Part shown: positions 1 to 7,276 of the stretch, one piece after another
Layout of the letters: each line of letters begins with the position of its first letter
Position numbering within the stretch: the first letter of the stretch is position 1
Assembly: GCF_014879935.1 (NCBI RefSeq)
Contig: NZ_JACSRD010000090.1
Span: forward strand, 1 to 42,197
DNA length: 42,197 bases
From: Prosthecobacter sp.
Lineage (GTDB): Bacteria; Verrucomicrobiota; Verrucomicrobiia; Verrucomicrobiales; Verrucomicrobiaceae
Reading direction: 5' to 3'
Position numbers and translations under genes: made by a program
Notes under the pieces: model-generated
Database searches by the model: none
The model's input: only the letters and a program-made list of their open reading frames with translations
Told to the model about the DNA's origin: nothing

Positions 1-27
1 GAATTCCGAGCTACATGAAGTGCAGCT

Positions 28-120
28 TCAGGCTGTGACCGTTTGCCGAGAGAGTGTGAGAAATGCGGGATAGCCTTCCCGCCAGAAGCGTCCGAGGTCG
101 CCCGTTGTCTGAATCGGCCG
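28..120 (-). pseudogene. Remnant of an hrpB helicase 3' end
   Basis: Read on the minus strand from 120 to 64, 19 codons give RPIQTTGDLGRFWREGYPA. This matches the C-terminal region of the intact HrpB in this window (RPIQTTGDIGRFWREGYPA) with one I/L difference. The matching 59-bp DNA blocks differ at 12 positions by hand count, several at third codon positions, so this is an old copy and not a fresh duplication. After GYPA the frame runs into unrelated sequence and stops at 28-30. Upstream of RPIQ (positions above 120) no helicase sequence can be read. I infer a residue of a second hrpB gene that was lost or cut by rearrangement; the rest could lie outside the window only if the order were inverted. 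Confidence 0.6.
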
Positions 121-202
121 TTGATGGCGGCTTCCTTGCTGATGGCGGGGATATTGAGCTCGGGTGGTTGAGGCTTTGCCTGTGAGGGCGCAGATCGGTC
201 TT

Positions 203-901
203 TCACGGCCCCACCGTCACCGTGACCACGTCTGTCCAGTCGCCATGGGCCTTTTCATCCCAGAAACAAAAGCGGTAGCGGCGGATTTCCGGCCGGCCGG
301 GCACGCGGAGGGGACGCGTGTCCTCAAAGACACTGCCCGTGGCGATGGTGCCCTTGTCCCACTCTCCGTCATCCTGCTGGCATTGGATGAAGATGCCCGT
401 GTGGCCATGCTTCGAGTAGCGGATGATCACCCGCTGGTGTGGCATCCCGGAGGCCACGCGCAGCTTGAAGGTCGGCACCGCGTGCTCGCGGGTGTCCTTG
501 CGCGGGAGGATGCCCAATTGGAGGCCGATGCCCTCGTCATAGTTTCTCACCGCCTTGATGGTGCGGATCAGTTTGAAGAGCCGTTTCAGTGCTCCTGGAG
601 GCCGCGGAACCACCCTCTCCGGCAGCGGTGGCTCCACGTAGGCCACGTGGCCCATCGGATCGCTCCCCGTGCCTGTTTGCGCGTGCTCGATGGACTGGGT
701 GGCCGCCAGGGTAAAGCGGCGCTGCTCCGTGCGCCAGGGACCCAGCAGGTAGGCCAGCCACAGCGCATCCGCGATCGCGTCCCGCATGCGCGGCTCATCG
801 ATGGCCAGCCTCCCGATGTATTGGCTGAGCATGTTCGCGAAATGGTGCAGCCACAGCACCTGAGCGGGGATGGCCACCGGGTAATAGTCTTGACGAGTCA
901 T
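203..901 (-). CDS. Uncharacterised protein with a C-terminal fn3-like region
   Basis: This 232-residue protein starts with MTRQDYYPV and has no signal peptide or membrane segment. It resembles, from memory, a family of uncharacterised proteins in environmental bacteria. Their N-terminal half is helical and starts with a DYYP/DYIP motif and a 'W.H.F' stretch. Their C-terminal half is beta-rich and ends in a '(T/D)RPL.VPG.PE.R.YR...' block followed by 'DVVTVTVGP'. Here the C-terminal block lies at about residues 190-232 and looks like one fibronectin-III-like strand set. No catalytic motif is visible. It stands alone: the 63-bp repeat array lies upstream of its start and an hrpB remnant lies beyond its stop. 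Coding is supported by a full-length frame and the family-like C-terminus. The function is unknown. Confidence 0.75.
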   Translation of the reverse strand: MTRQDYYPVAIPAQVLWLHHFANMLSQYIGRLAIDEPRMRDAIADALWLAYLLGPWRTEQRRFTLAATQSIEHAQTGTGSDPMGHVAYVEPPLPERVVPRPPGALKRLFKLIRTIKAVRNYDEGIGLQLGILPRKDTREHAVPTFKLRVASGMPHQRVIIRYSKHGHTGIFIQCQQDDGEWDKGTIATGSVFEDTRPLRVPGRPEIRRYRFCFWDEKAHGDWTDVVTVTVGP

Positions 902-1037
902 GGCATTTCAGAGGGGAAAAAGGGCATCCAGGGCAGGAAGGGGAAGAAAAGCAGGGTCGCAGGCCTCGGTAGCCGAAGCGCCAGGCCTGCCAGCCTCTCC
1001 ATCGCAGGAGTTCACCCTGCACCGGCGTGAAAAACGG

Positions 1038-1440
1038 CTTCCCCCTGCTGGCCAGGGGGCTTCGCCAAAGGAGCCAGCCATCTCCCCGGCCGAGAAAACG
1101 AAGCCCCCTGATGAGCGGGGGGCTTCGCCAAAGGAGCCAGCGAACTCCCCGCCCGAGAAAACCAAGCCCCCTGACCAGCGGGGGGCTTCGCCGGAGCAGC
1201 CAGCGAACTCCCCGCCCGAGACAGCAAAGCCCCCTGACGAGCGGGGGGCTTCGCCGGAGCAGCCAGCGAACTCCCCGGCCGAGACAGCGAAGCCCCCTGA
1301 CGAGCGGGGGGCTTCGCCGAAGCAGCCAGCGAACTCCCCGGCCGAGACAGCGAATCCCCCTGACGAGTGGAAGACTTCGCCAAAGGAGCCAGCCATCTCC
1401 ACGCCCGAGAAAACAATGCTCCCTGACGAGCCGGGGACAT
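1038..1440. repeat. Tandem array of a 63-bp palindrome-bearing unit, about 6.4 copies
   Basis: Units repeat every 63 bp. The copies of AAGCCCCCTG that mark each unit begin at 1101, 1164, 1227 and 1290, with degraded marks at 1353 and 1416 and a partial first unit near 1038. Each good unit holds an inverted repeat, AAGCCCCC-N8-GGGGGGCTT, followed by TCGCC and a spacer of GAGCCAGCGAACTCCCCGCC type. Because 63 is divisible by 3, several frames stay open on both strands, which produces long spurious proline- or glycine-rich reading frames. The central units are nearly identical and the distal ones are decayed, as expected of a tandem array growing from the middle. I see no coding signal that favours one frame. 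Confidence 0.85.
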
Positions 1441-1857
1441 GGAAACCCCACGTCATCCGATGGTGGGCTGGCTTGGTCATCTCGCCGGACGCCTCCGGCA
1501 TCCCTTCCTCTGCCAGCATCTTCTCACTGCCATCAAAGCCCGCCCTCCGCCGCCCTCCGGTGGCAGACCAAGATCTCCGAGCTGACACTCCGAGGGCCAT
1601 GACGCGAGGATGAAATCACAACGTCGTCCGCCTTGGCAAGCCTGAAAATGCGGCTCCGTGCGGCTGGAAAAGCGGCGTCTGGTAAGGTAGGGAGTGTTTT
1701 AGGTCGTGATCGAGTCCAGCCAACCCAAATGCGCCCGCTGCGGGTAGCACCTCCCGGATGTGGGAACGCATGTCGAGCACTCGACACTCTGTGGACGCTG
1801 CGTAGAAGCGGTGGCGTAGAGCCTAAACGCATTATTGTTCCAAGCGTTAGCCGATAT
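1441..1857. other. Intergenic stretch with no supported gene
   Basis: Short open frames exist on both strands here but none resembles a known protein or has a credible start. The only structure seen is an imperfect palindrome near 1820-1848 (GCCTAAACGC ... GCGTTAGC) just beyond the stop of the GYF_2 gene, which is discussed with the low-GC island. Confidence 0.5.
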
Positions 1858-2592
1858 TCATCTGATTGAGTTGCAGGGGATCGGCGACAAGCCTTCAACA
1901 AAAACAACCCATTCGTCAAAATTGTCTTTTGCGTAATAGACGGTCATCGGTTGATCGCCTTGTTTCAGTCGTATTGGGTAAACTAAGGTTCCTGTAGGAA
2001 GCCCTTTAACTCCATTCGAGACAAGCACTTTGCCGCGTCGATAGTTTGTGGTATCGAGCAATTCATTGAGAATTTTGGCCCCCGCCACAATGATTTCGTC
2101 CGGTGGAATAGGTGCAGGCTCAACGAACTTGGACTCCTCCGGTTCATCCTTCTCCGGCTCATCAAAAACCATTTTTGCCTCTGATGGATTGGCTTCACTG
2201 AAACTCTTTTGTATTGGCGCAGTCGGATTTTCAATCGCCGTGGCCGCTTGCGGAGAATGTTCCCCACGCATTTGCCAGCCTGACAGGCCACCCAAAACCA
2301 GTCCAGCTAAAAGACTCGCCCAATTCAATTTGCTTTGTTTGTAGTTCTTCTGTTGGTCCGATTCGACAGGTGTTCGGCTCCCTTGAGAATTAATTGTCTG
2401 AGGGATTTCCGGGGGCTTTAAGGCAAAAATTGCTGCAATCTCCGGAATCGATGAAAGTGGAGTCCACCCAGCTAGCCGTTCTGTCCAGCAAAGGTCATCT
2501 CTACCGAGCTGTCCAAGCTCGCAGAATTTGATGACCTCTGCCAGTTCATACGGGCCATGCTTTTGGCCTTCGATTAAAAGGAGAGCCTGCAT
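1858..2592 (-). CDS. GYF_2-domain single-pass membrane protein
   Basis: The 244-residue product begins with a GYF_2-type domain (about residues 1-58: an EGQKHGPYEL start, then a tryptophan-rich WTERLAGWTPL segment). This domain is common in Verrucomicrobiota and Planctomycetota, usually at the cytoplasmic end of membrane proteins. One hydrophobic helix follows (about 91-107, NWASLLAGLVLGGLSGW). A Pro/Glu-rich linker (about 120-165) leads to a C-terminal region of about 75 residues with no recognised fold. The gene lies 12 bp after the small gene 2605-2823, so the two are probably one transcript. Its base composition is visibly lower in GC than the flanks. The function is unknown; the GYF_2 call is fairly sure. 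Confidence 0.8.
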   Translation of the reverse strand: MQALLLIEGQKHGPYELAEVIKFCELGQLGRDDLCWTERLAGWTPLSSIPEIAAIFALKPPEIPQTINSQGSRTPVESDQQKNYKQSKLNWASLLAGLVLGGLSGWQMRGEHSPQAATAIENPTAPIQKSFSEANPSEAKMVFDEPEKDEPEESKFVEPAPIPPDEIIVAGAKILNELLDTTNYRRGKVLVSNGVKGLPTGTLVYPIRLKQGDQPMTVYYAKDNFDEWVVFVEGLSPIPCNSIR

Positions 2593-2604
2593 AAACTCAT
2601 GGGG

Positions 2605-2823
2605 CTATAAGTTGCCAAGCAGGGCTTCCCTCACTGCCTGAGCCAAGTCGCTGTCATTATTGAGTGGAACGAATTTTTCTCGGTGCTCGTCAATAACGTA
2701 TTTGGCCGCTTTGCCGCGAGAAACGGTCTGTTTGATTAACACCTCGGAGTCAGAGACTGCGTAGATACGAGCGCCGAACTTTGATGCGTTTATAGGGAGT
2801 TGGTTCATCTTTATAATTTCCAC
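2605..2823 (-). CDS. Small uncharacterised protein
   Basis: A 67-72-residue soluble protein with no recognised family. The longest frame starts at a GTG (2823). An in-frame ATG at 2808 (MNQLPINASKFGARIYAV) is the more natural start, with a weak GTGGA purine patch upstream. It has a basic centre (KQTVSRGKAAKYV) and an acidic/leucine C-terminus (SDLAQAVREALLGNL). The distance of 12 bp to the downstream GYF_2 gene and the shared low-GC composition suggest the pair moves and is expressed together. Confidence 0.6.
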   Translation of the reverse strand: MEIIKMNQLPINASKFGARIYAVSDSEVLIKQTVSRGKAAKYVIDEHREKFVPLNNDSDLAQAVREALLGNL

Positions 2824-3312
2824 AATTCTGGAGGTTTGTCAATCCACCCCTACTGCCGGTGAATGACACCAAGGACACGTAGGCCAAAGCGTCTGTCCCT
2901 CTATAGAGAAATTCCAGCTCCTCCGAACCCGCATCACATCCTGATTTTACCCTGGAAACGGGATTTACAGCGTTGAGTTTGGTCCAGCCTCAGCACGACC
3001 TACAACCGTTAGCTTGGCCGATAACGGTGGTAAAAAACGTTTGTCTCAAGACTCTACGATCAGTAGTAAAACCGGAGATTGAAGGAGAACAACGTCAGGC
3101 AACCCAGTGACCATAATCCGTCCGCGTGCCAATCGCGTCCCAAGCGCCTCCGAAGCCCGTGACCCGCGAAGGCAGGCACCCGGCCCAGGCAGGTGAAACA
3201 CCGCAGCTCTGGAGCGCCGCGGAACCAGCCAAAGGCTCTTGGAATCACCGCTGAGTGCCTGAACTCCAGGCGACTCGATGATGGAATCAGGAGTCACTTG
3301 CCCAAGGATGTG
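2824..3312. other. Intergenic stretch with no supported gene
   Basis: No credible coding frame. It contains the palindrome CCGTTA-N10-TAACGG near 3006-3027, within AACCGTTAGCTTGGCC. This resembles the palindrome at the other end of the low-GC island. From about 3190 the sequence returns to high GC. Confidence 0.45.
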
Positions 3313-3386
3313 GGTAGAAAGATGACGGGCAGAAAAATTTTCCCAGAAGCCTTTGCTGAAATTTTTCTACCCCCAATGTTTCTACC
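3313..3386. repeat. Nested inverted-repeat element, diverged type
   Basis: The left arm carries GGTAGAAA then GGCAGAAAAATTT. The right arm carries AAATTTTTCTACC then GTTTCTACC. Outer pairs with outer and inner with inner, so the element folds into one long imperfect hairpin made from two tandem half-sites on each side. The layout is the same as at 3590-3668 and 3824-3902, where the half-site is GGTAGGATGATT, so I group all three as one family of small palindromic repeats. Confidence 0.7.
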
Positions 3387-3490
3387 AAAGCCAAACCAAG
3401 GTCTTCGGGAGATGAGCTTTAAACGGTCTTTCTCGGCGGTGATCCCACCCCTCGCCACCATCGCTGAGCGAAGCACTGCGGGCAGCGCTC

Positions 3491-3676
3491 CCGACGTGCG
3501 GCGTGAACGGACGGATTCGGAACCGCTGATGAGACGCTGGCCCGACGCTCATCCCCAGCCGCTGGCTCAACTGTTCCGAAGAGTTTTTGGGTAGGATGAT
3601 TGAGGGTAGGATGATTTGAAGAGGTTCCGAACCCCAAAGCCAATGATCCTACCGACAATTATCCTACCAAACCTCT
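3491..3676. repeat. Direct repeat copy 1 (~185 bp) with hairpins
   Basis: This copy matches 3726-3910 over its whole length, with few substitutions and one single-base indel. It holds three nested structures: GAACGG (3505-3510) against CTGTTC (3571-3576), GATGAGACG (3528-3536) against CGCTCATC (3546-3553), and the tandem half-site hairpin 3590-3668 (GGTAGGATGATT twice on the left, AATGATCCTACC and AATTATCCTACC on the right). No open frame is shared by both copies. It is probably a non-autonomous repeat and not a gene. Confidence 0.85.
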
Positions 3677-3725
3677 CGCGGTGGTGCCGGTTGGGAAGCG
3701 GGAGAAGCCGCAAGTTCAGACCTCC

Positions 3726-3910
3726 CCGACGTGCTGCGTGAACGGACGGATTCGAACCGCTGATGAGACGCTGACATGACGCTCATCCCCAGCCGTTGTC
3801 TCAACCGTTCCGAAGCGTTTTTGGGTAGGATCATTGAGGGTAGGATGATTTGAAGAGGTTCCGAACCCGAAAGCCAATGATCCTACCCATAATCATCCTA
3901 CCAATCCTCT
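3726..3910. repeat. Direct repeat copy 2 (~185 bp) with hairpins
   Basis: Second copy of the 3491-3676 element, offset by 234-235 bp. The same pairings occur: GAACGG (3740-3745) with CCGTTC (3805-3810), GATGAGACG (3762-3770) with CGCTCATC (3780-3787), and the tandem half-site hairpin 3824-3902. The outer pair is fully Watson-Crick here, while copy 1 has a G-U pair in the same place. The hairpin loop sequence differs between copies (CTGACATGA against CTGGCCCGA) while the stem is kept, which suggests the structure matters. Confidence 0.85.
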
Positions 3911-4034
3911 GGCATGTCCGAAGGGGAGATGACGTCAGTGTGCACCAAATGAACAAACGACAGGCCATCTCTTCGCAGCCACACCCCCATCGCTCCGCCT
4001 TTGAGTGCCACCCGGTCTTCCGGCGTGCGTGCTG

Positions 4035-6575
4035 CTACCTCCACTCATGCTTCGGATACCTTCCGCGAAGCTGCACTTTGACTGCCGGATAACCTTCCCG
4101 CCAAAACCTGCCGATGTCTCCCGTCGTCTGAATGGGACGCTGGGCGGGTGAGAGGAGATGAACGGTGACGCTGATGCGGCCGGCGGCGACTTTGGGGTTC
4201 TCGTTCACGTCGTACATCTGCTGCAGGATGACGCTGACGGCCGGTGGCTGCTTTTCGTCATAGACGATGCGTGCGGTCTTGCCGTTCTTCAGCGCGTAAC
4301 GTTCAGGCACGTATTTCTCCAGCATCTCACGCTGCGAGTGGCTGAGCCAAGCGTGCAGGGCGGGGAAGACCTCGCGATCTTTGAGCGCACGGTAGGTCGT
4401 GCAGCCGTGGCAGAGCTGCTCGATGATGAGATGGCGGTCTTCCTCACCGATGGTAGGGATTTCGAGCTCGGGCATCCATTTGGCGAGGCAGTTCACGCGC
4501 GTGATCCATTGCTCGACTTTTTCGTTCCACAACGGCAGTTCGAGACGTCCGGCGATGACTTCGGCGGCAAGCAAACTCGCGGCCTGCGTTTCATCCGGCT
4601 CGCCGCGTTCCTTGCTGGCGAGCACAAGCGTGCGGAAGCGCGTCTCCTCCATGTTCATGACACGGCGGTTCACGCTGTCGTAGCGGGCGCTGCGCCCGCT
4701 GGTGCAGTCCTCGGGGAACATCTCGCGCAGCCATTCCTCCTCGATGCGCGTGACGTTGTTGAGCTTCACGGTGAGCGCCTTGCCCTGCACCTCGACAATT
4801 TCCGACGCGACGAGCAGACGCGGGGCCTTGATGTGCGCGTCTTTGTCGAGATGACCGGTGTAACCGCCCGCGAGACGGTAAATGCGGCTGCCGGGACTCG
4901 TTTCGACGCCGAGGTGATCGCTGAACGCGGCGAGCAGTGTCTTCGCGAGCGATTCGGGTGAGGCGACCTCGTCATTGATGGTCAAACCGGCGCGTTTGGC
5001 GAGTTGGAGGAACTGATCCTCGCTGCGCGCGGCTTCCCGCGATGCCATCGCATGCACGCCGTAACGGGCGCAGGCATCTGGATCGAAGTTCATCGCCTCC
5101 GCACGCGTGAAGGCCCGCAGCAGCGCTTGAAACTCACTCACGTCGTCCTTCTCCCAGAACTCCTCGCTCTTGTGCGACGCGTTCTTTTGTCCGACGAGCA
5201 GAATCTCTCGTCCCTGCGCCACCGCAGCGCACAACGCAGCCTCGCGCAAACACCCGAACTCCGCCGCGGCGAGCAGCATGCGGGAGAAACGCGGATGCAG
5301 CGGAAACTTGCTCATTTGGCGGCCGATGTTCGTGATCTGGCCGTTCAAATCGATCGCGCCGAGATCGTGCAGCAGATTTTCCGCACGTGACAACGAGGCA
5401 GGTGTCGGCGCTTCAAACCAGTCGAAGGGTTCCTTCGACAAGACGCGCAGCGCGAGCAGCGCCTCGCTCAGATCGAGCCGCTGCACTTCAGGCAGTTCGC
5501 ATTCGGCGCGTTGCAGTTGATCACGCTCCGGCCACAGACGAACCGCGATGCCGGGCCCGAGACGACCTGCGCGCCCGGCACGCTGCTCGGCCGAGGCGCG
5601 GCTGATCTTCTGCACGGTCAGCGTGTTGATGCCGCGACGCGCGTCGTAGTTCGCAATGCGGGCCGTTCCGCCATCGATCACGGCTTTGACGCCTTCAATC
5701 GTGAGGGAGGTTTCGGCGACGTTGGTGCTGACGATGATCTTCGGCTGCTCGCCGGGCGTGACGGCGGCGTCTTGATCCTGCGGCGTCAGTTCACCATGCA
5801 GCGGCACCACCCTGCGGCCGCGTGCAAAACTGCGGCCCTGGATCGCGGCGATGGTTTTGCGGATTTCGTGACCGCCGGGCATGAAGACGAGCATGTCGCC
5901 ACTGAAGCCGGGTGAATTCGCCAGATCTTCGCACGCACGTGCCGCCTGATCCCATATCGCCTCGGGATAGCCGGTCTTGAGTTGCAGCGGCGCTTGATAA
6001 CGGACCTCGACCGGAAAGGTGCGGCCCTGCGATTCGAGCAGCTTGCAGGGCTGCATGAAATCGACCAGCGGACCCGGCACGAGGGTGGCGGACATGACGA
6101 TGATCTTCAGATCCGGCCGCTTGCGCTGCAAACGCCGTGCAAAGGCCAGCACGAGATCGCCATCGAGATGGCGTTCGTGGAATTCATCGATCACGACGCA
6201 GCCGACGCGATCCAGCATCGGATCTTCGAGCATCATGCGCAGCATGACACCCTCGGTGACGTAGGTCAGCCGCGTCTCGCGGCTGGTGATGTTTTCAAAG
6301 CGCACCTGATAGCCGACTTCGCCACCGAGACGCGCGTTGCGCTCCCGTGCGACCCGCTGCGCGAGCATGCGAGCGGCGATCCGGCGCGGCTGCAGCACGA
6401 TGCAGCGTTTGCCCTCCGGCAGCAGGCCGGAATCGAGCACGAACTGCGGAATCTGCGTCGATTTGCCCGAACCCGTGGGCGCTTTGATCAGCAAGTTCGG
6501 CAGCGCCGGGTCGAGCAGGGCTGCGGTGAAGGTCTGGCGGAGTTCGAAGATGGGCAGTAAATCAGGCGCTGGCAT
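4035..6575 (-). CDS. hrpB: ATP-dependent RNA helicase HrpB
   Basis: DEAH/RHA-type superfamily-2 helicase of 846 residues, the usual HrpB size. Residues are counted from the ATG at 6575. They show the Walker A motif APTGSGKST (32-40), the HrpB-type Walker B variant DEFH (130-133, not DEAH), SAT (162-164), a helicase C domain with 'ETSLTIEGV' and 'QRAGRAGRLGPG', a winged-helix/HA2 region, and the HrpB C-terminal domain ending RGRYPKHEW. HrpB proteins are presumed to act in RNA metabolism; in most bacteria the substrate is undefined. Starts at 6586 and 6611 are possible. I chose 6575 (MPAPDLLPIF) because it fits the family start. The start overlaps the end of the antitoxin-like gene upstream, so translation may be coupled. 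Confidence 0.93.
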   Translation of the reverse strand: MPAPDLLPIFELRQTFTAALLDPALPNLLIKAPTGSGKSTQIPQFVLDSGLLPEGKRCIVLQPRRIAARMLAQRVARERNARLGGEVGYQVRFENITSRETRLTYVTEGVMLRMMLEDPMLDRVGCVVIDEFHERHLDGDLVLAFARRLQRKRPDLKIIVMSATLVPGPLVDFMQPCKLLESQGRTFPVEVRYQAPLQLKTGYPEAIWDQAARACEDLANSPGFSGDMLVFMPGGHEIRKTIAAIQGRSFARGRRVVPLHGELTPQDQDAAVTPGEQPKIIVSTNVAETSLTIEGVKAVIDGGTARIANYDARRGINTLTVQKISRASAEQRAGRAGRLGPGIAVRLWPERDQLQRAECELPEVQRLDLSEALLALRVLSKEPFDWFEAPTPASLSRAENLLHDLGAIDLNGQITNIGRQMSKFPLHPRFSRMLLAAAEFGCLREAALCAAVAQGREILLVGQKNASHKSEEFWEKDDVSEFQALLRAFTRAEAMNFDPDACARYGVHAMASREAARSEDQFLQLAKRAGLTINDEVASPESLAKTLLAAFSDHLGVETSPGSRIYRLAGGYTGHLDKDAHIKAPRLLVASEIVEVQGKALTVKLNNVTRIEEEWLREMFPEDCTSGRSARYDSVNRRVMNMEETRFRTLVLASKERGEPDETQAASLLAAEVIAGRLELPLWNEKVEQWITRVNCLAKWMPELEIPTIGEEDRHLIIEQLCHGCTTYRALKDREVFPALHAWLSHSQREMLEKYVPERYALKNGKTARIVYDEKQPPAVSVILQQMYDVNENPKVAAGRISVTVHLLSPAQRPIQTTGDIGRFWREGYPAVKVQLRGRYPKHEWR

Positions 6576-6813
6576 CGGGCAGTTCATCACCCGGCATGGC
6601 CGGCACATCACGCACTTTCTCCATCACGCTGTCGAACTTCCTCCAGTCTCCGCGTTGAGCCCGCTGCTTGATGTTGTCACGGTTCTTCCAGCCAGAAACT
6701 TGTGAGGCCAGGGCAATGCTGAACAGCATGTCCATCGACACATGCTCGCGCTGGGCAAACTCACGCACCTGGCGGGCGAGAGAGTCTGGGATGTTGGCCT
6801 GGATGGTGGTCAT
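6562..6813 (-). CDS. Antitoxin-like ribbon-helix-helix protein
   Basis: An 83-residue protein. The N-terminal half (TTIQANIPDSLARQVREFAQ, then EHVSMDMLFSIALAS) looks like a ribbon-helix-helix DNA-binding and dimerisation unit of HicB/CopG-like antitoxins. The C-terminal half (SGWKNRDNIKQRAQRGDW...) would be the toxin-binding tail. Its start overlaps the PIN gene stop by 4 bp (ATGA), and its 3' end overlaps the start of hrpB. The pairing with an upstream PIN-domain gene is typical of a type II toxin-antitoxin module, where the antitoxin binds the toxin and represses the operon. The toxin-first order is the less usual one. Confidence 0.75.
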   Translation of the reverse strand: MTTIQANIPDSLARQVREFAQREHVSMDMLFSIALASQVSGWKNRDNIKQRAQRGDWRKFDSVMEKVRDVPAMPGDELPDASA

Positions 6814-7238
6814 GGCTTGGAGCGGAGGCGGGCGAGGAACTCGGCCGGTGTGAGGACATTGATACCAAATGAGGCGGCCGGTTTCAAATGGCGAATGTTA
6901 TGCGTGACGATCCTTGGAACAGAGGCTTCGACAGCAAGCTGCACGATGGGTTCGTCATCAGGATCTCTCAACACAGGAACCCATCCTGGAAGCAAGCCAT
7001 GTTCTTCCGCGACGGCGCAGATAGCGTCGAGTACATCGTCAATGTCTTGGATGGACAGCCCAATGTCGCCCGCGTGACGTTTGCAAACCTCCTCATACTC
7101 GGTCAGCAGGTGATTGCTGAGCACAGGCACCCATTCACCGCGACGCAGCGCCTGGAGAATCTGGAATGCAGCTCCCTGGCGTGACCAGAGGGCGCTCAGA
7201 AGGACATTGGTGTCCATGATGGCTCGGAAGGCTGGCAT
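6810..7238 (-). CDS. PIN-domain toxin-like ribonuclease
   Basis: A 142-residue PIN-fold protein of the 'putative toxin-antitoxin toxin component, PIN family' type (COG1569-like). The acidic residues expected to bind Mg2+ are D9 (in IMDTNVLLSALW), E47 (LLTEYEEV) and D92/D94-D95 (LRDPDDEP). The usual late 'T.D..L' motif reads VTHNIRHL here, with N for D, as in many COG1569 members. Such proteins cut single-stranded RNA or tRNA when freed from the antitoxin. The gene is followed with a 4-bp overlap by the antitoxin-like gene. Activity is inferred from family and not shown. Confidence 0.82.
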   Translation of the reverse strand: MPAFRAIMDTNVLLSALWSRQGAAFQILQALRRGEWVPVLSNHLLTEYEEVCKRHAGDIGLSIQDIDDVLDAICAVAEEHGLLPGWVPVLRDPDDEPIVQLAVEASVPRIVTHNIRHLKPAASFGINVLTPAEFLARLRSKP

Positions 7239-7276
7239 TGCGGTCCCAGCATGGCGAATTCAGCCTTCCGGTCGAG

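Noticed and set aside
1038-1440. CRISPR array
   Set aside because: The repeats are contiguous 63-bp units; there are no distinct spacers of constant length between short repeats.
900-1613. Proline-rich coding frame with 21-residue repeats on the plus strand, and glycine-rich ones on the minus strand
   Set aside because: The 63-bp unit keeps several frames open on both strands, so an open frame is no evidence for coding. There is no credible start region or known family.
1533-1919. 128-residue minus-strand frame
   Set aside because: It overlaps the GYF_2 gene end, has no similarity to known proteins and its composition is irregular.
3740-3765. tRNA remnant (T-arm-like GGTTCGAATCC on the minus strand)
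   Set aside because: No matching acceptor, D-arm or anticodon arm could be folded; the block is part of the repeated element, and copy 1 has an extra base in the loop.
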